The notes under the pieces are model-generated. The model saw nothing but the letters and a program-made list of their open reading frames with translations, was not told the origin of the DNA and did not search any database. Source: Pachyseris speciosa (Eukaryota; Cnidaria; Anthozoa; Scleractinia; Pachyseridae). From it: a stretch of 64,000 nt of DNA. Positions 20,110 to 29,239 of this stretch are shown one piece after another (position 1 is the first letter of the stretch; every line of letters begins with the position of its first letter). The stretch is from positions 16,001 through 80,000 of the forward strand of contig JAEMWC010001190.1 in assembly GCA_016490735.1 (NCBI GenBank). Direction: 5' to 3'. A program made the position numbers and the translations under genes.

Positions 20110-20895
20110 TTATAATTCTGTCTCTCTCAAGAATAACTCAATATACCAATCTATCCCATTTAAATCGACTGGAGCTCTAGAAGAGTCTGTGACATAAAAA
20201 CGTATTGAGCTGATTGTATGTGTTGAGACAGGATTCCATGAAAGAAAACGAGGTTTGTAAGTGAAAGGTAAACTTCTAACGAGATCTGTGACAGGAATAA
20301 CAGCGATTGTATTTGTGCTATTTCCATCAACAATGCTATCTGTCACCAAATCACAATTGATATAAATTTCATCTACTCCTCTTGTAATATCAGGTAGATT
20401 TGTTCCATATTCTGTGGCTGGAACTAATTTTGAATCGAAACCGATAAGTTTTCTGAAATCAAGATTCCTCAGATCCACACGATAATTTTCATTGAGTTCA
20501 ATCAAAATGCGATATGTTGACAAAACGAAATACATGTTAATACCATACTTGAATTTTGATTTGTCTGTTTCAGATGGATTCAGTACATGGCTATTTTTTC
20601 TCATATACTCATGAATGTAACTATTGATATCGTCGTATGAATACATCCCGTTAACGAATGTTATTGTTTCCCAGTTTACACCTTTGTCATAGCTGTATTT
20701 CATTTGATTATTCCCAAAAATATCTCTGATATTGTACCAACTGTATGTCATATTGATGACATTCACAGCCATTTCATATTTTAAATCATTCGTTAATTTA
20801 AGAGGTGAATTAAATCTTTTTTCAAAATCATGACTCTTGCTGACACCAATTTTGTCTCTGTTTTTACTGTTGAATCGTAATGAAATTTCTGTCAT
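20110..20895 (-). CDS. Polinton minor capsid (penton) protein
   Basis: A 261-residue single jelly-roll protein expected at the vertices of the particle. Recognisable phrases are SLRFNSKNRD at the N-terminus, INMTYSWYNI, and a C-terminal RFYVTDSSRAPVDLNGIDWY, characteristic of Polinton minor capsid proteins. The frame is unbroken. It starts 11 bases after TCTAA and is followed within 14 bases by the core protein gene, so it is packed in the leftward virion block. Confidence 0.88.
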   Translation of the reverse strand: MTEISLRFNSKNRDKIGVSKSHDFEKRFNSPLKLTNDLKYEMAVNVINMTYSWYNIRDIFGNNQMKYSYDKGVNWETITFVNGMYSYDDINSYIHEYMRKNSHVLNPSETDKSKFKYGINMYFVLSTYRILIELNENYRVDLRNLDFRKLIGFDSKLVPATEYGTNLPDITRGVDEIYINCDLVTDSIVDGNSTNTIAVIPVTDLVRSLPFTYKPRFLSWNPVSTHTISSIRFYVTDSSRAPVDLNGIDWYIELFLRETEL

Positions 20896-20911
20896 ATACT
20901 TTTACATTAGA
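20896..20911 (-). promoter_or_regulatory. TCTAA motif of the minor capsid gene
   Basis: TCTAA, 11-base spacer TGTAAAAGTAT, then ATG. The upstream gene's stop lies inside the spacer. Confidence 0.65.
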
Positions 20912-21705
20912 TATTTCATCATTATTTTATTTAGCTCACCAGTTTTCAGGATTCCCAGTCTGTTCAATGTATGCAATATTTTTGTGAATTCATTTTGAAC
21001 ATTTTTGCTGTTGTTGCCGGCTGAAATAGATCCACCAAGTAACTGTAAACGTGAAAGCATGTCACCCAAAAATGCGCCCCTTGAACCCATTCCTTTCCCT
21101 GTTTTGTATTTGTAAGAAGCTAATACATCATCAATCGTTTCTCTGTATTTCTTCAAAGCTTGTATTTCTCTTTTATGAGATTCATTTTCTTCTGGAGTGA
21201 ATGATTTTTTTTTTCTTCCCATATCCTTGGCAATTTCTGCAGATTTCACCCTTTCCTCGACAAGTTTTTGTGGGGCGACTTGAGTTAATTCGGATGGTTT
21301 CAAAAGATTGTGATTTCTTAATATGATTCTATCATCTCTATCGAAATAGTTATCGATCGATAATATGTTGGGTGTCTGATCCTCTTTTTCAGGTGCTTCA
21401 ATTGTCAAAGGAAGTTCCGTTCCCATTGTAATTGCTCTGCGATTAGCTTCAATAACATCATCAAGTCCTTGTGTTAAAGCCTGTTGATTTTTTTTCAACT
21501 GTTCAATGACTTCATCCTGTTTTTTGTCGACACTTTCTTTCACACTCTTCTGGACATCAATAGAGGGTTTCAGCAATTCTGATGTTGTATCATATGCATC
21601 CTGTTTTCTGTATTCATAAGTCTTGATAACATCACGAACTTCTCTTGTTTTGTTTCCGGCTTCAATTCCACTTTTTAGAAGCCTTTTCATTCGTTCTATA
21701 TCCAT
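20902..21705 (-). CDS. Coiled-coil protein of the Polinton virion block
   Basis: About 267 residues from ATG at 21705; a TTG six bases earlier is less likely because the ATG fits the TCTAA+11 rule. Residues 40-95 are strongly heptad-like (SVDKKQDEVIEQLKKNQQAL). A Pro/Glu-rich linker follows, then a Gly-rich segment and a C-terminal helical region. I do not recognise a catalytic motif. Its place next to the minor capsid gene suggests a structural or scaffolding role, which is inference. Confidence 0.6.
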   Translation of the reverse strand: MDIERMKRLLKSGIEAGNKTREVRDVIKTYEYRKQDAYDTTSELLKPSIDVQKSVKESVDKKQDEVIEQLKKNQQALTQGLDDVIEANRRAITMGTELPLTIEAPEKEDQTPNILSIDNYFDRDDRIILRNHNLLKPSELTQVAPQKLVEERVKSAEIAKDMGRKKKSFTPEENESHKREIQALKKYRETIDDVLASYKYKTGKGMGSRGAFLGDMLSRLQLLGGSISAGNNSKNVQNEFTKILHTLNRLGILKTGELNKIMMKYLM

Positions 21706-21741
21706 ATACAATTGTGTTAGACTAATCTAAACTATTTACAT
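21706..21741. promoter_or_regulatory. 36-bp bidirectional late promoter candidate
   Basis: TTAGACTAATCTAA (21717-21730) supplies TCTAA on both strands. The spacer to each start codon, leftward at 21705 and rightward at 21742, is exactly 11 bases. It is the only sequence between the divergent virion blocks. Confidence 0.65.
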
Positions 21742-22379
21742 ATGGAAATCCCTAATTATGATATTCAGGGTTTAAAGAATTCATTCAGACAGTTGTATCC
21801 GTATATGCCAAAAGATACATTTAGAATGTTATTGGCTGGTAATTCTGGATCTGGAAAGACAACATTGTTCATGCATCTGATTATGGAACCGTTGGTTTAT
21901 TATGATCAGATACATCTTTATGCAAAAAATTTGGATCAAGACAAATATCAATATCTTCGGAAAGTAATGGATGAAATAAGCAGTCACATTGGATATCCTG
22001 CCTTGGTTTGCAGTCAAGAAGAGATATTGCCAGTTGAACAAATAAAAACACAGATTTGCAGCGATTGGTTGTTTTTGATGATTTCGTGACTGACAAGAAA
22101 CAAGATCAGATAATCAGCTATTTCATTCAGGGGAGACACAAGAACTGTTCAGTCATATATCTCACACAATCATTCTATGGATGCCCAAAATCAATCAGAC
22201 TCAATTGCAGTCACTTCTGCCTTTATGATTTCCCATCCTCAAGAGAAAGGAACTTGATTGCACAGGAGCTTGGAATCGACAAGAAGAAATACATTGAAGC
22301 AACCAAAAAACCATATTCCTTCTGTTATGTTGACAAGCCGATGAAAACAATCAAGAGAAATTTTTATGGTGCTGTTTAA
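21742..22379 (+). CDS. Polinton genome-packaging ATPase, one frame break
   Basis: FtsK/HerA-family ATPase that pumps DNA into capsids. The first frame (21742-22089) opens NYDIQGLKNSFRQLYPYMPK and has Walker A AGNSGSGKTT. The second frame carries Walker B RLVVFDDF and a sensor-like VIYLTQSFYG and ends at 22379. The shift is one base at the A5 run 22044-22048. Combined length is about 212 residues, normal for the family. The second half has no own TCTAA motif, so it is not an independent gene. Confidence 0.93.
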
Positions 22380-22395
22380 TCTAATCTAATATTAT
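22380..22395 (+). promoter_or_regulatory. TCTAA motif before the 24-residue ORF
   Basis: TCTAATCTAA double motif. The outer copy is 11 bases from ATG 22396 and follows the ATPase stop directly. Confidence 0.5.
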
Positions 22396-22470
22396 ATGGC
22401 AATCAACAATTTTCAAAATCCAGAAAAACAGGAGAATCCCAGAACAGAAAGAATCGAAAGATTAATCTAA
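22396..22470 (+). CDS. 24-residue ORF resembling a fibre leader
   Basis: MAINNFQNPEKQENPR has the same flavour as the starts of the two fibre proteins (MGVFNAQINQDK, MGVFNSPQNQDN), which in such proteins attach the fibre to the capsid. It ends before any collagen repeat. It may be the leftover head of a third fibre gene or a free decoy or attachment peptide. Its TCTAA motif is intact. Confidence 0.45.
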   Translation: MAINNFQNPEKQENPRTERIERLI

Positions 22471-22482
22471 CAAGATGATATA
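22466..22482 (+). promoter_or_regulatory. TCTAA motif of fibre gene 1
   Basis: TCTAA, 12-base spacer, then ATG 22483. It overlaps the stop of the 24-residue ORF. Confidence 0.55.
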
Positions 22483-25400
22483 ATGGGAGTTTTTAATGCT
22501 CAAATAAATCAAGATAAAACAGAAACTGGTACTGGTGAAAGAGGCCCAGCTGGTCCAATTGGTCCCAAAGGTGAAAAAGGTGATAGAGGTCCAAAAGGTA
22601 ATACAGGTGCAATTGGTCCACAAGGAGCTACTGGAGCTGTTGGTCCCAAAGGTGATGGATTTAGATTAACACAAGATGGTAATTATGACATTGAAAATAA
22701 ACGTTTGACATATGTTGGTGATCCAGTAAATCATTATGATTCTGCTAACTTGGGATATGTTAATGATGCTGTTTTATCAATTGAAGGAACACGTGTTAAT
22801 CCATTCAAATTTCTTCTTGAAGATACATCAAAAACAACTATTCTTAGAAATGCGAATAATCTGCAATTTGAAGACTATGATAAAAGCCCTTACTCAATAA
22901 ATAAAAAATCTTGTCTTTTGTATCCCCACTGCTGGTCTTACAACTGTTCTTCGTTTTGATCTGACACAATTGGAAGTTTCAAAGTACACTTTAGTTGTTG
23001 AGTTTTATACTGATGGTAACCCAAATAATGCAACAGTCGATGACGACAATCTGTCATCAAATTTAATTGAAAGAAAGGATTCAATAAAAAGAGCATTTCC
23101 AAAGACTCATCTTGTTGATGGTTATCTTAAGAGAATATTCTTCCTTGAAAAAACAAATCATGGTTCCACATCAATGGAGTTATTGTTGATTTCGCCATAT
23201 TTACAAAATAATAAAAAACATTATGTTATAGTTTATGGTGTTTATGGATTTTCTAATATCATTTTATCACATATTCACGACCCAGTGTATGAAATTGAAA
23301 ACGGCAATGTTGTATTCGGTGGTGATATTAACATGAAATTAAACAAAATCATCAACCTGCAGGATAACCCCTCAAACCCACAAGATGCTGTAAACAAAAA
23401 ATATGTTGATGATGAACTGGCTGATTTCCTTAATATAAACACAGGCGGTGTGATTTATGCACCTGTTAGCATGAATAGAAATGATCTGTTTGGCATACCA
23501 GATAACCCAAGATTTGGTTATTCAGCTGTAAATAGAAACTATGTGAACAATAATTTTTTGAAACTAAATGGAAGTGTTGCGATGACTTCTGATTTGAATC
23601 TTGGAGGTAATAAATTGACTAATGTAGCAGCGCCAACAGCAAACAATGATACAGCCACAAAGGGGTATGTTGATACTGAAATTGCTGGAATTACTGGCAT
23701 TGATGTTTCACCATTTCTTAAAAAAGATGGAAGTGTTGCAATGACTGGTGATCTTGACATGGGTGACAATAAAATAACAAATGTTGAGACTCCAAACTCT
23801 GATAAAGATTCTGCCAACAAAAAGTATGTTGATGACCTTGTTTTTTCAGCATCAGGAGCTCAACGCAACCCATTCGCTTTTCTGTTAAAAGACATATCCA
23901 AGTCTTCTGCAGTTAGTGGTGCAACAAACCTTCAAATTGAGAATTTTGACAGATCACCTTATCACATAAACAAGTCATCATTGTCTTTTTTATTAAACGA
24001 AAAGGCAACTTTACATCCAAAATTCGTTTTAATGTGACATCTTTAAGAAATGGACGGTACACATTTGTTACTGAGTTTTACTCACCATCAGACCCACGCC
24101 AAGCTACAATTGGGCTCGATCTTCGCACATTGAATATACGAGATGCGGGACAGCCATTTCAAAAACCTTTTCTCAAAACCCCGTATGTTGATGGTTATAT
24201 GAAGAAGCTTTTCCGAATCGAAAAAACTGGTGGCGGTCAAGCGTTAATTGATGTTTTACTTTTTAGCACAGCTCCTGCGTCTAACACCAAAACACATATC
24301 ATCGTTTATGGGGCCTATGGCTATCATACCAATTTGTCTTACTTTCTCCATGACCCGGCTTATGAAATTGAAAACGGCCATGTTGCATTTGGCAGTAATA
24401 TTGACATGAAACTAAACAAAATCCTCAACCTGCAGGATAACCCCTCAAACCCACAAGATGCTGTAAACAAAAGTTATGTGGACCAGAGGTTGCAAACCAA
24501 ACTCGATACGATTGCACAACAAAATCTGAATATGAACAACAATGCCATTACTGATCTTGCTCCACCCGTCAATTTAGATGATGCGGTTACAAAAAGATAT
24601 ACTGACGAGTATTTTCTTCGACGAGACGGTTCGACTGCAATGTATGGCGATTTGTCGATGGGTGGAAATAGAGTGACTAATTTAGCGGACGTGGTGAATG
24701 AAACTGATGCAGTGAACTTTAGAGTTTTAAATCAAGCTGGAATAGCTATTAGATCGAACACTTTATTATTGAATGGAATAAATGCGATGGCAGCAGATAT
24801 GAAACTTGGAGGGCATAAAATCATTAACTTAAAAGAAGGAACAAATAAAACCGATGCCGTAAATTTAGATCAATTAGAAAAAAGTCATATTTCATCTGCT
24901 TCTCATCCAAAGAATGCTTTCAAATATTTGATGAATGATATCGATGAAGTCAGTACTGAATATGGCTTGAAAGTTAATGGATATGTCAATTTACCTCGTT
25001 CACCACATTTGATTTCAAAAAAGGTCATTGATATAGACTTGAATAAAGAAGCTAATCATATTTACAGAGCTAGAATTGGATTTAATATGTACACAATAAA
25101 AGATGGAAAATACACTTTCATTCTTGAATGGCTATTTCCTGATTATGAAGGAATGAGTCTTAGTAGTGTAACATTCAGTGCAACTGGTGGAATTACAATT
25201 CATAAAACTGTAGGGAGAAAATTTGATAACAGAAATGAAGATCATTCGAGATATTTATTATGGATTGAAAAACCATCAGCAAGTTCACCACCTGAATATT
25301 TATATTGTACGATTCATATTAATGCTAACCCAACTTATCCAAATAAGTACAAAGTTCATTGTGTTGCATATGGTATTGATTTTGAAGCTGTAGACGTTCC

Positions 25401-26127
25401 ATCAAGTGTTTACGACTTCTCTGAACCTTTCAAAATCGTTAATGAAAAAATACAATTACAAACTGATTTAGATTTGAATGGACATGCCTTGATTAATAAT
25501 TCATCAAACTTATTTGATGGTCAAAATGGTGAATTGACAATGCTAAATAACATTAATATGAACAGCTTTCTTATAAGTGAGGCTAAACTTGGCGGTGATT
25601 TAAATCTGAATGGCTATAGAATTCATAATAATAGTTTGAATCTATTTCGTTCAAGCGTTACAGGTGTAATTATGGAAACAGCTTTCGATCTCGGAGGATT
25701 TGCTCTCTATCAGCCAAAATTAGGAGGTGATCTAAATTTGAATGGAAATAATATAATCGGTCAAATACAATATTTAAATTGCTCTGTCAAAGCCAAACAA
25801 GGACATAATAAGAATGCTTTAAAGCCTGTATTGATAAATGGCTCTGATTTTTTAGTCATTCATAACAATAACTTTTATATTAAGAAAATGTATATCATAC
25901 AAGGAACAAAACCCGGAATATTTTATTTCAAGACAAAAGCAGAAGGTGGTATGCCTTTGCCATTACCAGCAACTATTTATGAACACAGACATAATACTAT
26001 GAGTAGAAACATCACAACGGTTAACGTCAATAAATCATTATCGAGAGGCTATTTTATAATTGACTATTCACATCCTAATAGTGGAGCATTTGATACAGCA
26101 TTCACACTTGAAGTGGTCATGAATTAA
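22483..26127 (+). CDS. Long collagen-type fibre protein, two frame breaks
   Basis: Likely trimeric receptor-binding fibre. The head (MGVFNAQINQD) leads into about 14 G-x-y collagen triplets, then into repeated beta modules of the kind LGGNKLTNV...TKGYVD. These modules are familiar from phage tail fibres. Three larger homologous domains follow, each opening like NPFKFLL or NAFKYLM and containing YTF-x-EF. Frame breaks occur at 22903-22908 (A6) and 23986-23991 (T6), at equivalent points of domains 1 and 2. Domain 3 is unbroken to 26127. Total length would be near 1200 residues. Internal duplication is plain from IINLQDNPSNPQDAVNK at 23351 and its copy at 24420. Confidence 0.8.
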
Positions 26128-26144
26128 TCTAAATTAATATTATA
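26128..26144 (+). promoter_or_regulatory. TCTAA motif of fibre gene 2
   Basis: TCTAA, 12-base spacer ATTAATATTATA, then ATG 26145. It directly follows the stop of fibre gene 1. Confidence 0.55.
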
Positions 26145-27154
26145 ATGGGAGTTTTCAATTCTCCACAAAATCAAGATAATAAAGGTGATAAAGGCGATAC
26201 TGGTGAAAGAGGTCTCAAAGGTGATAATGGAAATGGTTTTACATTAACACAAGATGGTCACTATGATCTTGGAAACAAACATTTGACTAATGTAAAAGCA
26301 GGCAATGATTCTGATCATGTTGTAATCAAATCACAAGTTTCAGATATTGTCAGAGATAGTTTTTTGGATTTGTGGGTTTCTGAATTCATCAGATTGTGCT
26401 CTGAATGTACTTATCAAATCGACAGAGCGAATAATAATTTTCTAGATATGAATGCAGACAGAAAAGTTGAAACATTGTACGATCTCTCGAATGAAGAAAA
26501 TAATGCAACGCAACCGACTTTGAACATAAGACCCACTGTTTGTACCAAGGCTGAGAAACATAATGGACGTTATTTTTTGAAGTTTGATGGATCACAGAGA
26601 ATGATAAGTCAAATCAATTTAAATAATAATGCTGTTAATATCTTCATTGTTTATAAATTAAATTCAAATACAGGTGGAAGTCCATGGAAAAATGGTCTTT
26701 TTGGTCATGATAATAGAGGTTATGATAAGTTTGTCAGCTATTACAATGGTTCAAATTTAGTTATAAGTGGTGTTGATCAATCAAATTGTGTGTATTTCGG
26801 TCCAGCAGCATCTATACAAAGTTTCAGAAAAATAGCAGATTATTCAGTAAATGATTTGGGTCAAATAAATGTTTGGCACTGCTTGTCTGTTCACTGGGAT
26901 AATTTATCTTCTCCAAAAACAAACACAAGTAAAATCTATTGGAATAAAAAACATATTGGAAGTTTTACAGCGGCTAACAGAAGTGGTAGTCGGCAAATGA
27001 CTTTTGGTGATTTGGATCCTAGCTCCATCGCACCTCTTGACGGTAGTGTTATTTTTTCTGTGTGTACTTGGATTCTATATTAGACGAAAAAACAATTTCA
27101 GATCATCATCAAATTTTAATCCAACGATATAATATAAATGAACAAAATAATTAG
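26145..27154 (+). CDS. Short fibre protein with collagen stalk and LamG/ConA-like head, one frame break
   Basis: Opens MGVFNSPQNQDN, has five or six collagen triplets, one GF-x-LTQDG-x-YD neck shared with fibre 1, then a 200-residue domain (ATQPTLNIRPT, RYFLKFDGSQRM, NIFIVYKLN, VWHCLSVHWD). That domain fits a laminin-G/concanavalin-like carbohydrate-binding fold. The frame stops at 27083, but the final strand and helix continue one frame away after the T6 run 27052-27057, to a stop at 27154. It probably gives the particle a second host-binding specificity. Confidence 0.75.
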
Positions 27155-27557
27155 ATATGTGAGATGGTTTACTCGGGATGCTGAACGGAAAAACCCTGGT
27201 GTTGACAAGAGGATTTTGAAATCAGCTTTGGTTTATCAGTTTCTATATCACAAACATTTTAACAAGTATGTTGAGGTTAGAGATATCCTTTTGGAGCATG
27301 AAGACATTGGATTAATTGGATATGGTGATGGTTGCCTGACACATTTGCTGGAGCATACTCTTGGATGGATTAATGTGTTGCAAACACATGCAATATTACA
27401 TGATGCTTTCGGTCGATTCTACGTCAAACATTCACTTGACAGAGGATATTCTTATGCTTTCCCCCGTTTCATGACAACGAAATTTAACAAATTGTCACCT
27501 CTAAGTGGACAATTGTCTGGTTTGTGGTACTGTGTGTTGAACAGAATCGTTATATAA
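27138..27557 (+). CDS. Unrecognised Polinton protein, 139 residues
   Basis: Starts MNKIIRYVRWFTRDAERKNP and contains GDGCLTHLLEHTLGWINVL and HAILHDAFGRFYVKHSLDRG, a His/Asp-containing region that could be catalytic, but I cannot assign a family. It has no clear transmembrane helix or signal peptide. Its start lies 13 bases after TCCAA, a one-base variant of the motif, and overlaps the extended end of fibre gene 2. The frame is unbroken. Confidence 0.6.
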   Translation: MNKIIRYVRWFTRDAERKNPGVDKRILKSALVYQFLYHKHFNKYVEVRDILLEHEDIGLIGYGDGCLTHLLEHTLGWINVLQTHAILHDAFGRFYVKHSLDRGYSYAFPRFMTTKFNKLSPLSGQLSGLWYCVLNRIVI

Positions 27558-27566
27558 GCATATTGT

Positions 27567-28052
27567 ATGAAAGAGCGAAAAAGCATATTCAGCTGGAACC
27601 ATATTTCAGGTGAATTAACAGAAGATCAGGTAAATGAATTAAAATCCTATTACCGAACATATCACAGAAAGTGTTGGGCTTATAAACAAGCTGTTAAACG
27701 GTTCAAAAAATGGAAATTACTGGGGAATTCAGCATCCATTATATTTGCAACTGGCGGTCTTGCCGCAAGTATTTCGACTGGTGGTGTTAGTTTAGTTGCC
27801 ATCAGTACAGTATCACTTTTAATACAAGGTTGGATGAAACACAAGAACCTTGACATGAAAATACAGAATTGTACATATGCTTATCAAAGCTACCAGCATC
27901 TTCTCAATACAATAAAAGAAACCATGAGAAGCGGTAATTTTGATAATTCCAGCATACACAATACAATGAAGAACATAGACGATTATGTTGTTGATAATAG
28001 TCCAATTATTGATAAGTACCTACTGAAATATGATGAAAAATTCACTGTTTGA
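27567..28052 (+). CDS. Predicted membrane protein of the Polinton
   Basis: 161 residues. A basic N-terminal half (YYRTYHRKCWAYKQAVKRFK) is followed by a hydrophobic Gly/Ala/Ser-rich segment at about 53-88 (SASIIFATGGLAASIS, VSLVAISTVSLLI) able to form a hairpin of two membrane helices, then a soluble C-terminus. Proteins of this plan are common in Polintons and related viruses; their job is unknown. It lies 9 bases after the preceding gene and ends at the inward-facing end of the VLTF3-like gene, overlapping its tail by 11 bases. Confidence 0.6.
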   Translation: MKERKSIFSWNHISGELTEDQVNELKSYYRTYHRKCWAYKQAVKRFKKWKLLGNSASIIFATGGLAASISTGGVSLVAISTVSLLIQGWMKHKNLDMKIQNCTYAYQSYQHLLNTIKETMRSGNFDNSSIHNTMKNIDDYVVDNSPIIDKYLLKYDEKFTV

Positions 28053-28725
28053 TAATACGAATAATCTTATCAAATATTAACAATAGAATCTCAACCCAAT
28101 ATTGATTATAAAATTTCAGTGTTTTCTTTGAGTTGGTTAATATGATATACTCATAAGGCAGATCCATCATCATAAACAATTGTTTCAGAATGAATTTGGT
28201 GTTTATCATTCTTTTACGATTCTTATTCACCGAAGGGATGATAGTGTCTATCTCCTTGAATATTCTTAATATTTTACCCTTATCTTTTACTGAAATTTGA
28301 AATCTATTCTTGCAACATATACCATTTATCACATTTTCAATATGGTACTTCCGATGATATATAGATTTCCGCTTTATTTTATACATATTATTATGAAAGT
28401 CAACGTACTCCTTACAATAATCATAACCATGGACTGAACCACAATTTGTACAAACATTTTCACCATTGTCATTAATCATTTTCTGATTATCACAACATGG
28501 TTCATTTTTGACACTATGTTCTGCTATCTTCTGATCACATAAAGGACATATTAGATATTTTTCTACTTCAACAAAATATTCGTGAATATCTGGATTACAA
28601 AAATCATTTACCATCTGGCTACCTGATCCAATATTTTTCTGACTTAGGCCATTTACCATCTGGCTACCTGACCTGATTTGAGAGGGCTTTTCCAAGGCCC
28701 GGAGATTTCTTTCTTCATTCTCCAT
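28042..28725 (-). CDS. VLTF3-like zinc protein, candidate late transcription factor
   Basis: 227 residues. The first 41 are encoded in the right TIR and are identical to the start of the polymerase. The body has CPLCDQKI and CTNCGSVHGYDYC zinc-knuckle pairs, then RKSIYHRKYHIENV and a helical C-terminus (KFILKQLFMMM). Zinc ribbon plus a basic Y-x-R-x-x-H region is the layout of poxvirus late transcription factor VLTF3 and its relatives in large DNA viruses. The match is by motif layout only. If right, it would activate the TCTAA-type promoters. Without its neighbours one could call it merely a zinc-ribbon protein. Confidence 0.6.
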   Translation of the reverse strand: MENEERNLRALEKPSQIRSGSQMVNGLSQKNIGSGSQMVNDFCNPDIHEYFVEVEKYLICPLCDQKIAEHSVKNEPCCDNQKMINDNGENVCTNCGSVHGYDYCKEYVDFHNNMYKIKRKSIYHRKYHIENVINGICCKNRFQISVKDKGKILRIFKEIDTIIPSVNKNRKRMINTKFILKQLFMMMDLPYEYIILTNSKKTLKFYNQYWVEILLLIFDKIIRIIKQ

Positions 28726-28908
28726 AATAACCTATAGCGACATTTCTTTAAGTGTTTTTTATATCATAAAGTACTTAAATAGATGACCTTAACCTTGGCA
28801 AAAAGTGTGCTAGATCACGTGACCTTGACCTTAGGAAAAAGTGTGCTGTTTTGAAAAATTGCACAATTTTATGGAGAATGTGCTAGATCACCCATGTACT
28901 ATACTACT
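28603..28908 (-). repeat. Polinton right terminal inverted repeat
   Basis: Exact reverse complement of 10232-10537. It carries the promoter region, start codon and first 41 codons of the VLTF3-like gene. Confidence 0.97.
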
Positions 28909-28914
28909 TGCGAG
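28909..28914. other. Polinton target-site duplication, right copy
   Basis: TGCGAG, identical to 10226-10231. Confidence 0.95.
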
Positions 28915-29207
28915 ACTAATGGCTCACTAAATTAACATAATAAAGGTCGTAGCGAGTGAGAAAAGTACAAGAATACTTTCGTCAGTATTGAATCCGACTG
29001 CACGCTGAGACTAGGTTTTAATTGTCTTATGTACAGAATTTCGTGCACTAAACAATCAAATTTCTGAAAAAGTTGTAAGCAAACGAAAGCGCTAAAACAA
29101 TCCTCACCCCCATGGCTATCACCTCCAGGTGCGACATTTAACGTTGGTCAAAAACTACCACAACGAAAACATTGCTAAGCAATAGCCCATTTGCGAATTA
29201 CCTTTGA

Positions 29208-29239
<32 letters not shown>

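Larger units (their letters stand above)
10232..28908. mobile_element. Complete Polinton/Maverick element, 18,677 bp
   Basis: The element has 306-bp TIRs that I compared base by base and found identical, flanked by 6-bp target duplications. It encodes the defining set: protein-primed DNA polymerase B, rve integrase with chromodomain, adenain-like protease, FtsK/HerA-type packaging ATPase, and major and minor capsid proteins. Gene order is polymerase rightward, ten genes leftward (14381-21705), a fibre/ATPase/membrane block rightward (21742-28052), and a VLTF3-like gene leftward from the right TIR. Identical TIRs suggest a recent insertion. Reading-frame breaks in six genes argue either for sequencing errors in homopolymers or for early decay. 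Confidence 0.97.

Noticed and set aside
22056..22379. Separate gene for the second half of the ATPase
   Set aside because: It begins within the Walker B region, lacks a TCTAA motif, and directly continues the first half one frame away.
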